A stretch of DNA of 9,078 nucleotides from the NCBI GenBank assembly GCA_030836665.1, contig JAUPLX010000044.1:1-9078 (forward strand), written 5' to 3'. The number at the start of each line of letters is the position of its first letter. The first letter of the stretch is position 1. This document shows positions 1 to 5,543 of the stretch, piece after piece. Position numbers and translations under genes: made by a program. This stretch comes from Patescibacteria group bacterium (GTDB lineage Bacteria > Patescibacteriota > Gracilibacteria > BD1-5 > UBA2023). The notes beneath the pieces are model-generated. The model saw nothing but the letters and a program-made list of their open reading frames with translations. It did not search any database and had not been told where the DNA came from.

Positions 1-285
1 CATGAATCCGGCGTCCACGTCACCGTAGCAGACGGTGGCGTATTGGAGCATGTCGGAGGATACGAGCCCGAGATCCACGGCATCCTTGCCGGCGAGGGCG
101 ATGCCTCTGCGGAAAGCTTTCGCCAAATCAAAAGAGGAAAGACGGGCATCGTACCCTACGACGAAGCGTTTCCCGGCAATGAGCGAAGCGAAGCCGAACC
201 CGAGCGACACGTAGTCTTCGGTCGAAAAATCGCGGCCATACACGCCGCGGAAGTCGTAGGATTTGGAAAGGAGGGAAAAGTCCAT
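1..285 (-). CDS. Phosphomannomutase/phosphoglucomutase family protein, N-terminal 95 residues (gene runs off the left edge)
   Basis: Reading leftward from an ATG at 285-283, the frame stays open to base 1. The product would be a cytosolic enzyme interconverting hexose 6-phosphate and hexose 1-phosphate, supplying sugar nucleotides for glycan synthesis. What is visible is domain I of the alpha-D-phosphohexomutase fold: a YDFRGVYG motif (residues 10-17; family consensus YDIRGxxG), VVGYDARLSS (42-51; consensus VGxDxRxSS), AVDLGLV (69-75) and a final DAGFM (91-95), which in the family directly precedes the TASHNP loop with the phosphorylated catalytic serine. That serine is therefore just outside the window. 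Substrate (mannose, glucose or glucosamine phosphate) cannot be decided from this part. No Shine-Dalgarno sequence precedes the ATG. The frame is open further upstream but without a better start. It lies downstream of def on the same strand, 197 bases away. Confidence 0.88.
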   Translation of the reverse strand, partial: MDFSLLSKSYDFRGVYGRDFSTEDYVSLGFGFASLIAGKRFVVGYDARLSSFDLAKAFRRGIALAGKDAVDLGLVSSDMLQYATVCYGDVDAGFM

Positions 286-364
286 GGGGAAGTCCGTGTT
301 CGAGAATGGGTAAAATTCGGTTGGCGGAATGGGTGGCGGAGCTTCTTCGTTCGCTCCGGTCCTC

Positions 365-441
365 GGACGGCAGGCGAGCTGGCGAGGCCGCAGCGACTAC
401 AACTCTGTTAGGAGCCAGGCTCGCCAGCTCGCCTGCCGTCC
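365..441. repeat. 22-bp perfect inverted repeat with 33-base loop between def and the phosphohexomutase gene
   Basis: The left arm is 365-386 (begins GGACGGCAGGCGAGC) and the right arm, 420-441, is its exact reverse complement; the loop is 387-419. It occupies the intergenic region after the def stop codon. Neither end has a T-run, so it is not a standard intrinsic terminator. It could be a transcript-stabilising or attenuating hairpin, or a dispersed palindromic (REP/MITE-like) element. The arms are visible directly; the role is unknown. Confidence 0.85.
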
Positions 442-481
442 TGCGGAGTCGCTCATTCAGAACTCCGTCATCTATTCCGCC

Positions 482-985
482 TTACAACGCTTCTTCCGTA
501 TCGAACACGGCTTCCCCGACGGTCTTGTCCGTAAAGAGTACCCCGTCGAGGTGGTCGATTTCGTGTTGGACGACGCGGGCCATGAGCCCTTCCATTTCTC
601 GGACGAACGCCGCACCCTTGGCATCGAAATACCGGAGTTTGACGCGCTTGGGACGCATGACGTCCCCGCGCATCCCCGGAACCGAAAGGCATCCTTCCGA
701 GTCCGATTCGAGCATGTCCGACTTTTCGAGGACCGTCGGATTGAACATGGCTACCGTCCGGTAGGTCTCGTCGTCGTAGCTCGAAAGGAGACTCACCGCG
801 ATGAGTCGAACGTTTTGCCCCACTTGCGGCGCGGCCACCCCCACGCAGCGGTTGTCCGGATTTTTGACGTATTTGACCATCGCCTCCGCGAGCGGGGCGT
901 ATTTTCGAAAAACTTCCGGGCGTATATCGGGGCTTACGGCACGGAGTATGGGGTTGGCGTCGCCGGTCTCGATTTTGAACCGCAT
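482..985 (-). CDS. def: Peptide deformylase
   Basis: This metalloenzyme removes the formyl group from the N-terminal Met of nascent proteins at the ribosome. The 167-residue length is normal for the family. All three signature motifs are present: GVAAPQVG (residues 49-56; consensus GxGLAAPQxG), EGCLSVP (97-103) with metal ligand Cys99, and HEIDH (141-145) with ligands His141 and His145 and catalytic Glu142. The start is the ATG at 985-983 (MRFKIETGD); no Shine-Dalgarno is visible. The stop is TAA. It is divergent from murE, with only about 31 bases between the two nearest start codons, and is followed on the same strand by a phosphohexomutase gene after a large inverted repeat. Nothing about the protein looks abnormal. 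Confidence 0.96.
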   Translation of the reverse strand: MRFKIETGDANPILRAVSPDIRPEVFRKYAPLAEAMVKYVKNPDNRCVGVAAPQVGQNVRLIAVSLLSSYDDETYRTVAMFNPTVLEKSDMLESDSEGCLSVPGMRGDVMRPKRVKLRYFDAKGAAFVREMEGLMARVVQHEIDHLDGVLFTDKTVGEAVFDTEEAL

Positions 986-1011
986 TTTCGTCTTATGGAA
1001 TTAACCCTTGG

Positions 1012-1039
1012 ATTTTATGCTGAAACGGGTAAAATTCAA
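1012..1039 (-). promoter_or_regulatory. Candidate sigma-70-type promoter for def
   Basis: On the minus strand, TTGAAT (1039-1034) is followed after 16 bases by TAAAAT (1017-1012), about 27 bases before the def ATG. It overlaps the start of murE on the other strand, so if it is real, the two divergent genes share control sequence. It rests on pattern matching only. Confidence 0.35.
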
Positions 1040-2387
1040 CGCGTTTTCCCGATTCGCCCAAGCGCCCATGTCCTTCAAAGATACCCTCCGAAAAGCCGTC
1101 GCCCTCGATTCGCCGATCCGCGTCGGCTACCACTATGCCAGAGCGGCCCTCGCCCGGGCCATTTACGGCGGTCCGGGAAAGAACATGATCGTTATCGGAA
1201 TCACCGGAACGAAGGGGAAATCCACCGTGACCAACCTCATCGCGAAGGGGCTCGAAGATGCCGGAAAACGCGTTTTCGCGTTCTCGACGGTCAACTACGC
1301 CATCGCCGGAAAGTGGTACGAAAACAATATGAAGATGACCTCGCCCGATCCGTTCACGCTTAACCGCCTTCTCTCCGAAGCCGAGAAAGCCGGCTGCGAA
1401 TACGCGGTCATCGAGGTTTCGAGCCATGCCCTGTTTTACGGGCGCGTCGCCGGAATCGATTTCGACGTCGCCGTCATGACCAATATTTCGCAAGACCACC
1501 TCGATCTCCATAAGACGATGGACCACTACGTGGAAACCAAGCTCCGCCTTTTTAGGGACCTCGTCGAATTCCGCCGGAAACGCGGCATTAAGAAGGTGTC
1601 CGTCGTCAATCTCGATTCCCCGTATTCGGAGCGGTTTTTAGAGCCTACGGCAGATACCGTTTACACCTACGGAAACGCTCAGAACGCCCAGATTCGGGCA
1701 ATCGACGTCGAAGCCGGAAAAACCGGGACTTCGTTCACGGTGAAAATGCCCTCGAACAAGTTCGCCGTAAGAACGAAGCTTCGCGGACAATTCAACGTCG
1801 CGAACATCCTCGCCGCCACCGCGGCGCTCATATCCCAAAAGATTCCCGCCGAATCCATCGCCGCTACCATGGCCGCGTTCGAGGTCGTTCCCGGCCGCCT
1901 CGAAGAAGTGCCCAACGATCGCGGTATCACCGTTTTCGTCGATTACGCCCATACCGAAGAATCGCTCCGGAGCGTGCTCGAAACGGTCCGGTCGTTTCCG
2001 GATACCAAACGCGTCATCACCGTTTTCGGCGCCACGGGCGACCGCGACCGGAATAAGCGGCCGAAGATGGGACGGGTGGTCGACAAACTTTCCGACGTTA
2101 TCATCCTTACTCAGGATGACGACTATACCGAAGACCCGTTTCAGATCATCAAGGAAGTCTCCATGGGCATCAAACGGAAGGAAGGCGACGGATTTTGGGT
2201 CGTATTCTCCCGCGAGGACGCCATCCGGACCGCGCTCCTTACGGCCGATTCGGGAGACGTGGTCGTCGTGGCGGGCAAGGGTGCCGAAACCGTCATGGTA
2301 ACGAACGCCGGTCCGATTCCGTGGAACGACAAAGCGATCATTCGAAAGATTTTGGAAGAAGTCGACGCGAACGTGATTCCGAATTAG
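1017..2387 (+). CDS. murE: MurE-type Mur ligase (UDP-MurNAc-tripeptide synthetase), short N-terminal domain
   Basis: This is a cytosolic ATP-dependent amide ligase that adds the third residue of the peptidoglycan stem peptide to UDP-MurNAc-L-Ala-D-Glu. From the ATG at 1017 it has 456 residues. Visible motifs (numbering from this ATG) are the P-loop GTKGKST (64-70), TSPDP (108-112), EVSSH (133-137), TNISQDHLDLH (155-165), YVETKLRLF with the family's carbamylated Lys (175), GQFNVANILAA (257-267), DYAHTEESL (309-317) and GDRDRNKRPKMG (341-352). A CGG codon encodes the invariant Arg of KRP. Only about 63 residues precede the P-loop, compared with about 110 in E. coli MurE, so the UDP-binding N-terminal domain is shortened. 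The place of the substrate-selecting DNPR motif is taken by DDDY (367-370), and GKGHE reads GKGAE. Substrate amino acid is therefore uncertain. A TTG at 1008 or an ATG at 1068 could also be the start; no Shine-Dalgarno decides. The stop is TAG. Confidence 0.9.
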   Translation: MLKRVKFNAFSRFAQAPMSFKDTLRKAVALDSPIRVGYHYARAALARAIYGGPGKNMIVIGITGTKGKSTVTNLIAKGLEDAGKRVFAFSTVNYAIAGKWYENNMKMTSPDPFTLNRLLSEAEKAGCEYAVIEVSSHALFYGRVAGIDFDVAVMTNISQDHLDLHKTMDHYVETKLRLFRDLVEFRRKRGIKKVSVVNLDSPYSERFLEPTADTVYTYGNAQNAQIRAIDVEAGKTGTSFTVKMPSNKFAVRTKLRGQFNVANILAATAALISQKIPAESIAATMAAFEVVPGRLEEVPNDRGITVFVDYAHTEESLRSVLETVRSFPDTKRVITVFGATGDRDRNKRPKMGRVVDKLSDVIILTQDDDYTEDPFQIIKEVSMGIKRKEGDGFWVVFSREDAIRTALLTADSGDVVVVAGKGAETVMVTNAGPIPWNDKAIIRKILEEVDANVIPN

Positions 2388-2389
2388 TG

Positions 2390-2418
2390 AAAAAAACCTC
2401 CGCTCGCGGAGGTTTTTT
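2390..2418. terminator. Bidirectional intrinsic terminator between murE and the 85-residue exported protein gene
   Basis: The stem CCTCCG (2397-2402) / CGGAGG (2407-2412) closes on a four-base loop and is flanked by an A-run on the left and TTTTTT (2413-2418) on the right. Read from either strand it gives a GC stem followed by a U-run, which fits the convergent genes on both sides, starting three bases after the murE TAG. Confidence 0.93.
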
Positions 2419-2432
2419 CATGCGCGTCGAAT

Positions 2433-2690
2433 TTAGTACGACATCCGTATCTTGTCGGAAACGACGTCCTCGTCGAGAAGGAACGCGTCGTAGGTTTTCC
2501 CTTCGATGCTTATGCGGACGCGGCGGCTTTCCTGCGGGAGGAAATACGACGGATCGGTATCCCGGAAGGCGATGGCGTTCGTTTGGAGCGCGCTTGACGA
2601 AAAAGACGGCTCACCGTGGCCGAGCGCGGCTCCGGCGATCATGAGCATGGCGATGTATCCGACGATGGACGTCGACCCTTTATTGGACAT
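2433..2690 (-). CDS. Small exported or membrane-anchored protein of unknown function
   Basis: The gene has 85 codons, starting at an ATG at 2690-2688 with a weak AGGGA six bases upstream, and ending in TAA. The product has a short polar N-terminus followed by a hydrophobic stretch of about residues 9-23 (IVGYIAMLMIAGAAL), which can be a signal peptide or a single membrane anchor. The remainder is soluble, with IRVSIEG-like beta-strand content (VRISIEGKTYDAFLL, about residues 58-72). No family is recognised. It converges on murE and shares its terminator. It has its own promoter-like sequence in the AT-rich region upstream and no partner gene on its strand nearby, so it appears to be monocistronic. 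The frame is open further upstream to 2774, but that part has AT-rich intergenic character and no ribosome-binding site. Confidence 0.7.
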   Translation of the reverse strand: MSNKGSTSIVGYIAMLMIAGAALGHGEPSFSSSALQTNAIAFRDTDPSYFLPQESRRVRISIEGKTYDAFLLDEDVVSDKIRMSY

Positions 2691-2742
2691 CGTTTCCCTT
2701 TCGGTAGAGCAATATAAAATATCCGAATGCTTCCTTTTTATT

Positions 2743-2771
2743 ATTTGAGCATAAAGAAAAAATAAAGTCAA
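2743..2771 (-). promoter_or_regulatory. Candidate promoter for the 85-residue exported protein gene
   Basis: On the minus strand, TTGACT (2771-2766), a 17-base spacer ending in TGC (extended -10 pattern) and TCAAAT (2748-2743) lie about 50 bases before the ATG at 2690. The surrounding 2691-2860 region is markedly AT-rich compared with the genes, as expected for a divergent promoter region. This is pattern evidence only. Confidence 0.45.
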
Positions 2772-2796
2772 CAATCAGGGGGATTTCCTTCCGGAT

Positions 2797-2824
2797 TTGA
2801 AAAAACCGAGTCTTTCGATATAGT
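2797..2824 (+). promoter_or_regulatory. Candidate promoter for the TPR protein-dnaB operon
   Basis: TTGAAA (2797-2802), a 16-base spacer and TATAGT (2819-2824) lie about 36 bases before the ATG at 2861. Both hexamers are close to the sigma-70 consensus. It faces away from the candidate promoter at 2743-2771. Confidence 0.5.
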
Positions 2825-2860
2825 CAGCAGGTATTTTTCCGATACGGATTTTTTGTTTTC

Positions 2861-3715
2861 ATGGATCTTCTTCTCTCCGCGGCGTTCGCTCGGTTCGACG
2901 CGTGGTTCCTGCTCGCCAATCTCACTTTCCTCCTGCTCGCTACGACCTCGTACGTAGTGGAGAAGTTGTTCTGGCTTTTTCGCGTCGTTTCGCCCATCCG
3001 CTCGCGGGAATGAACGGAGACGACTGAAAATCCCGCTGAAACTCCCGTTTCGGCCTCGGAAAAAGACGTTCCCGCACTGCCCGTAGTCGAAGAAACCCCG
3101 GAGCCGACCGCCGACGACCGTCAGCAAGCCTCCGAAATCGTGAAGATCGCTAAAACGAAGATCGCCCGTGCCGAGTTCACCGAAGCGAAGGGGAAGATCA
3201 TCGAAGGTCTCGCGCTCGATAAGTTCGATAAGGATCTCAACTGCCTTCTCGCTTCCCTCTACGAACGCGATAAGGATTTCAAGAAGGCCGAACTCGTGTA
3301 TAAGGATCTCATCGTCGTCCACGATACCGACCCGGAAATCTACATGAAGCTCGGGTTCGCCCTCTCCATGCAGGGGAAATACGAAATCGCCTTCGAAATC
3401 TACCGGAAACTGCATTCCATTACCGACGGTTCCGACGAGTCGGTCGAAATGCTCGCCAATCTCGCCTACCAGCTCGAACGTTTCGAAGACTCCCGGAATT
3501 CCGCCAAGGAATATCTCAAAAAACATCCGCGGAACGTCGAGATGCTCAATCTGCTCGCCAGTTCCCAAGCGAATCTCGGCGAGCGGCGCGAAGCCCTCGA
3601 AACGCTCGAAAAACTTCGCGTCATCGACCCGTACAATGCGAGAATCCGCGAATTCGCCGAGAAAATCTCCCTAGAAATCGAACTCGAAGGCAACTTCGGA
3701 AACAATCCCGCCTAA
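2861..3715 (+). CDS. Membrane-anchored tetratricopeptide-repeat protein (contains one in-frame TGA read as Gly)
   Basis: Read with TGA as an amino acid, the frame gives 284 residues from the ATG at 2861 to TAA. Residues 16-32 (FLLANLTFLLLATTSYV) form a membrane segment. Residue 51 is the TGA at 3011-3013. Residues 52-90 are an acidic Pro/Glu/Thr-rich linker, and the rest is helical with TPR-like repeats: FTEAKGKIIEGLALD, FKKAELVYKDLIV, YEIAFEIYRKLHSI, FEDSRNSAKEYLKKHP and RREALETLEKLRVIDP. The likely topology is one membrane pass with a TPR scaffold in the cytoplasm or outside, for protein-protein contact; no partner is known. The gene ends 12 bases before dnaB and the two are probably cotranscribed. 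Under the standard code, translation would have to begin inside the soluble part (for example ATG/GTG near 3140) and lose the membrane anchor. No Shine-Dalgarno precedes the ATG. Confidence 0.78.
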
Positions 3716-3727
3716 CCGTTCCGCCCG

Positions 3728-5068
3728 ATGCTTACCAAGGTTCCTCCCCATTCCGCCGATGCCGAACGCGGCGTACTCGGCTCCATACTCATCGACAAGG
3801 ACGGAATCATCCAGGTTTCCGGACTCCTTTCCCCGACCGATTTCTACGACAACGCCCATACGCTCGTATACGACGCGATGCTCGATCTGTTCGCGGCGAA
3901 CCGTCCGATCGACCTCCTTACCGTTCGGGAACTCCTCGATGACCGGGGAAAGCTCGACTCGGTAGGGGGAAACGCGTACCTTCTCGAACTCTCGAACTCC
4001 ATTTTTACGAGTTCGAACATCTACCAGTACGCCCAAATCGTCAAACATAAGAGCGTCCTCCGCCGCCTCATTAAGGCGGGAAGCGATATTCTCGCGTACG
4101 GATACGACGAAGAATCCGATTTGAGCACGCTCCTCGAAAAGGGCGAGCAGGCCCTGTTTTCGGTCACGCAGACCTTCATTCAAAACAAGCTCGTCCACAT
4201 TAAGGACATTATCAACCTCCGTTACGAAGAATTCGCCGAAATCCACGAGAATCCCGATTACGCGAAAAGCGGCGCCATCAATACCGGGTTCGCCGGTATC
4301 GACGCGAAGCTCGGGGGGCTCAAGCCGGGCGACATGGTCATTCTCGCCGCCCGCCCGTCGATGGGAAAGACCGCGCTCACGCTCAATATGGCGCAAAACA
4401 TCGCCGAAGGAGGCAAGAACGTCGCGATTTTTTCTCTCGAAATGAGCAAGGAACAGCTCACCGACCGTCTCATCGCGGCAACGATGGGCGTGGATTCGTG
4501 GAAACTCCACAAAGGCGAACTCGAAGACGAGGAATTCGCCAAGATGGGCGACGCTCTCGAACGGCTCTCCCGGGCGAACATCTACATCGACGATTCTCCG
4601 GGTGGAAATCTCATGGAAATCAAGTCCAAGGCCCGCCGTCTCAAGATGGAAGCGGGCGTGGATTTCCTCGTCATCGACTATCTCCAGCTCATGGGCGGAA
4701 ACAACCCGATGAACCGCGTTCAGGAAATTTCGGAAATCTCCCGCGGTATCAAATCCCTCGCCCGTGAACTCCAGGTTCCGGTGTTGGCGCTCTCGCAACT
4801 CTCCCGCGCGGTCGAATCGCGCACGACCAAGGAACCGATCCTCTCCGACCTTCGCGAATCGGGATCCATCGAGCAGGACGCGGACGTGGTCATGATGATC
4901 TACCGCGAGGATTACTACGACGAATTCACCGAAAACAAGGGCGTTACCAACGTGTTCGTCCGCAAGAACCGCAACGGTCCGGTCGGACAGGCGGATCTCA
5001 AGTTTGAAAAGCGTTTCCAGAAATTCTACGACCTCGAAACCAAGCGCGATTACGAAGAGGTGTTCTAA
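3728..5068 (+). CDS. dnaB: Replicative DNA helicase DnaB
   Basis: This hexameric 5'-3' helicase unwinds DNA at the replication fork and recruits primase. The 446-residue length is normal. The N-terminal DnaB domain starts at HSADAERGVLGSIL (residues 8-21). The C-terminal RecA-like domain holds Walker A ARPSMGKT (208-215), SLEMSKEQL (236-244), Walker B FLVIDYLQLM (313-322), LSQLSR (355-360), DLRESGSIEQDADVV (374-388) and KNRNGPVG (413-420), which carries the arginine-finger region. No intein or in-frame TGA is present. The start is the ATG at 3728, 12 bases after the TPR gene stop, with no Shine-Dalgarno. The stop is TAA, and a strong hairpin terminator follows 41 bases later. Codon use matches its neighbours (avoidance of TTA, CTA and TCA), which leaves a long meaningless open frame on the opposite strand. 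Confidence 0.97.
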   Translation: MLTKVPPHSADAERGVLGSILIDKDGIIQVSGLLSPTDFYDNAHTLVYDAMLDLFAANRPIDLLTVRELLDDRGKLDSVGGNAYLLELSNSIFTSSNIYQYAQIVKHKSVLRRLIKAGSDILAYGYDEESDLSTLLEKGEQALFSVTQTFIQNKLVHIKDIINLRYEEFAEIHENPDYAKSGAINTGFAGIDAKLGGLKPGDMVILAARPSMGKTALTLNMAQNIAEGGKNVAIFSLEMSKEQLTDRLIAATMGVDSWKLHKGELEDEEFAKMGDALERLSRANIYIDDSPGGNLMEIKSKARRLKMEAGVDFLVIDYLQLMGGNNPMNRVQEISEISRGIKSLARELQVPVLALSQLSRAVESRTTKEPILSDLRESGSIEQDADVVMMIYREDYYDEFTENKGVTNVFVRKNRNGPVGQADLKFEKRFQKFYDLETKRDYEEVF

Positions 5069-5109
5069 AACCGGATTCCGAAACGCGCCCCGTTTTTCAG
5101 CGGAAAAAG

Positions 5110-5136
5110 AAACCCCCTGCCGATGGCAGGGGGTTT
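5110..5136. terminator. Hairpin terminator shared by dnaB (+) and the 91-codon basic protein gene (-)
   Basis: The perfect 12-base arms AAACCCCCTGCC (5110-5121) and GGCAGGGGGTTT (5125-5136) have a GAT loop. On the plus strand the stem is followed by TTTT. On the minus strand it is followed by a T-rich tail (TTTCTTTTTCC). It thus fits termination in both directions between convergent genes, and the minus-strand tail is the longer one. Confidence 0.92.
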
Positions 5137-5152
5137 TACGTACTCCGGGCCG

Positions 5153-5428
5153 TCATTGCTGGGGCTTTCGGGTACGCGACGCCTTGTAGAGCGTTTTCGC
5201 GCTGATTCTCCGGTGTTGGTTTTCCGGAAGGGAGAGGTATGCCCCCACCCGTCCTTGGTCCACGACCCCGTTTTTCAGGAGTTCGCGTTTTCCGATCATC
5301 CGGGTTTTTCGGCGCGGATTCTTCCATTTTGCGCGGAGTTCCGAGGGCCATTTTTGTCGCTCCCGTGCGGTTTCGACATCGGCGGCCAAGAGCTCCGGAT
5401 TCCGTCGGTACTTCATGCGCATCGCCAT
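5153..5428 (-). CDS. Small highly basic protein of unknown function, apparent TGA stop
   Basis: The gene has 91 codons from an ATG at 5428-5426 to a TGA at 5155-5153. It has the only consensus ribosome-binding site in the window, AAAGGAGGT with five bases to the ATG. Codon composition in this frame resembles the neighbouring genes. The product is rich in Arg and Lys throughout (for example KYRRNPE, KWKNPRRKTR, HRRISAKTLYKASRTRK), with no signal peptide or membrane segment, so nucleic-acid binding is plausible but not shown. No family is recognised. The TGA lies 16 bases before a hairpin terminator, where a stop would be expected. If TGA were Gly here too, the frame would run on through the terminator and antisense to dnaB as far as the TAG at 3671-3673, which is not credible. 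An overlapping open frame (5136-5453, ending in TAA) has no comparable start. Confidence 0.62.
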   Translation of the reverse strand: MAMRMKYRRNPELLAADVETARERQKWPSELRAKWKNPRRKTRMIGKRELLKNGVVDQGRVGAYLSLPENQHRRISAKTLYKASRTRKPQQ

Positions 5429-5433
5429 GGCGC

Positions 5434-5442
5434 ACCTCCTTT
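5434..5442 (-). promoter_or_regulatory. Consensus Shine-Dalgarno sequence
   Basis: AAAGGAGGT on the minus strand, five bases before the ATG at 5428, fixes the start of the 91-codon gene. It stands out because the other starts in the window have weak or no Shine-Dalgarno sequences. Confidence 0.85.
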
Positions 5443-5462
5443 CTTTTCGGCAATTTTGTTTG

Positions 5463-5479
5463 GGTATTTTTAAAATACC
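5463..5479. promoter_or_regulatory. 17-base palindrome overlapping the -10 element (operator candidate)
   Basis: GGTATTTT-T-AAAATACC is a perfect inverted repeat around a single central base. It covers the whole candidate -10 hexamer of the 91-codon gene, the classic place for a repressor-binding site. Confidence 0.5.
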
Positions 5480-5499
5480 TACGAACTTTCGAAAGTCAA
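5472..5499 (-). promoter_or_regulatory. Candidate promoter of the 91-codon basic protein gene
   Basis: On the minus strand, TTGACT (5499-5494), a 16-base spacer and TATTTT (5477-5472) lie about 44 bases before the ATG at 5428. Two palindromes overlap these elements, suggesting repressor control. It is a pattern match without experimental support. Confidence 0.5.
5485..5496. promoter_or_regulatory. 12-base palindrome in the promoter spacer and -35 (second operator candidate)
   Basis: ACTTTCGAAAGT is a perfect 12-base palindrome inside the -35/-10 spacer that overlaps the last bases of the -35 hexamer. It differs in sequence from the palindrome at 5463-5479, so a different protein may bind it, or it may be incidental. 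Confidence 0.4.
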
Positions 5500-5543
5500 A
5501 TGTTGCCGTGCTTGGCATCGCGGCCATCGGTGTCCGACTTCGG

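Noticed and set aside
308..318. 11-base word GGGTAAAATTC shared with 1027-1037, both upstream of minus-strand genes
   Set aside because: Several repeated 11-mers are expected by chance in 9 kb, and the distances to the two start codons differ (22 and 41 bases).
1008..1016. TTG start for murE
   Set aside because: It would add just three residues, with no ribosome-binding site; the ATG at 1017 is simpler.
2691..2860. AT-rich divergent region considered for a small RNA or tRNA
   Set aside because: No tRNA-like fold or conserved RNA motif was seen; the region is explained by two opposed promoter-like sequences.
3671..4798. Long open frame antisense to dnaB, extending to 5428 if TGA is sense
   Set aside because: It is in codon register with dnaB, and is open only because dnaB avoids TTA, CTA and TCA codons. 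dnaB has all family motifs, while the antisense product resembles nothing.
5136..5453. Overlapping minus-strand frame ending in TAA just before the terminator
   Set aside because: Its only start lies before the Shine-Dalgarno sequence and its codon use is unlike the neighbours. It is kept only as a possible true end if an indel exists.
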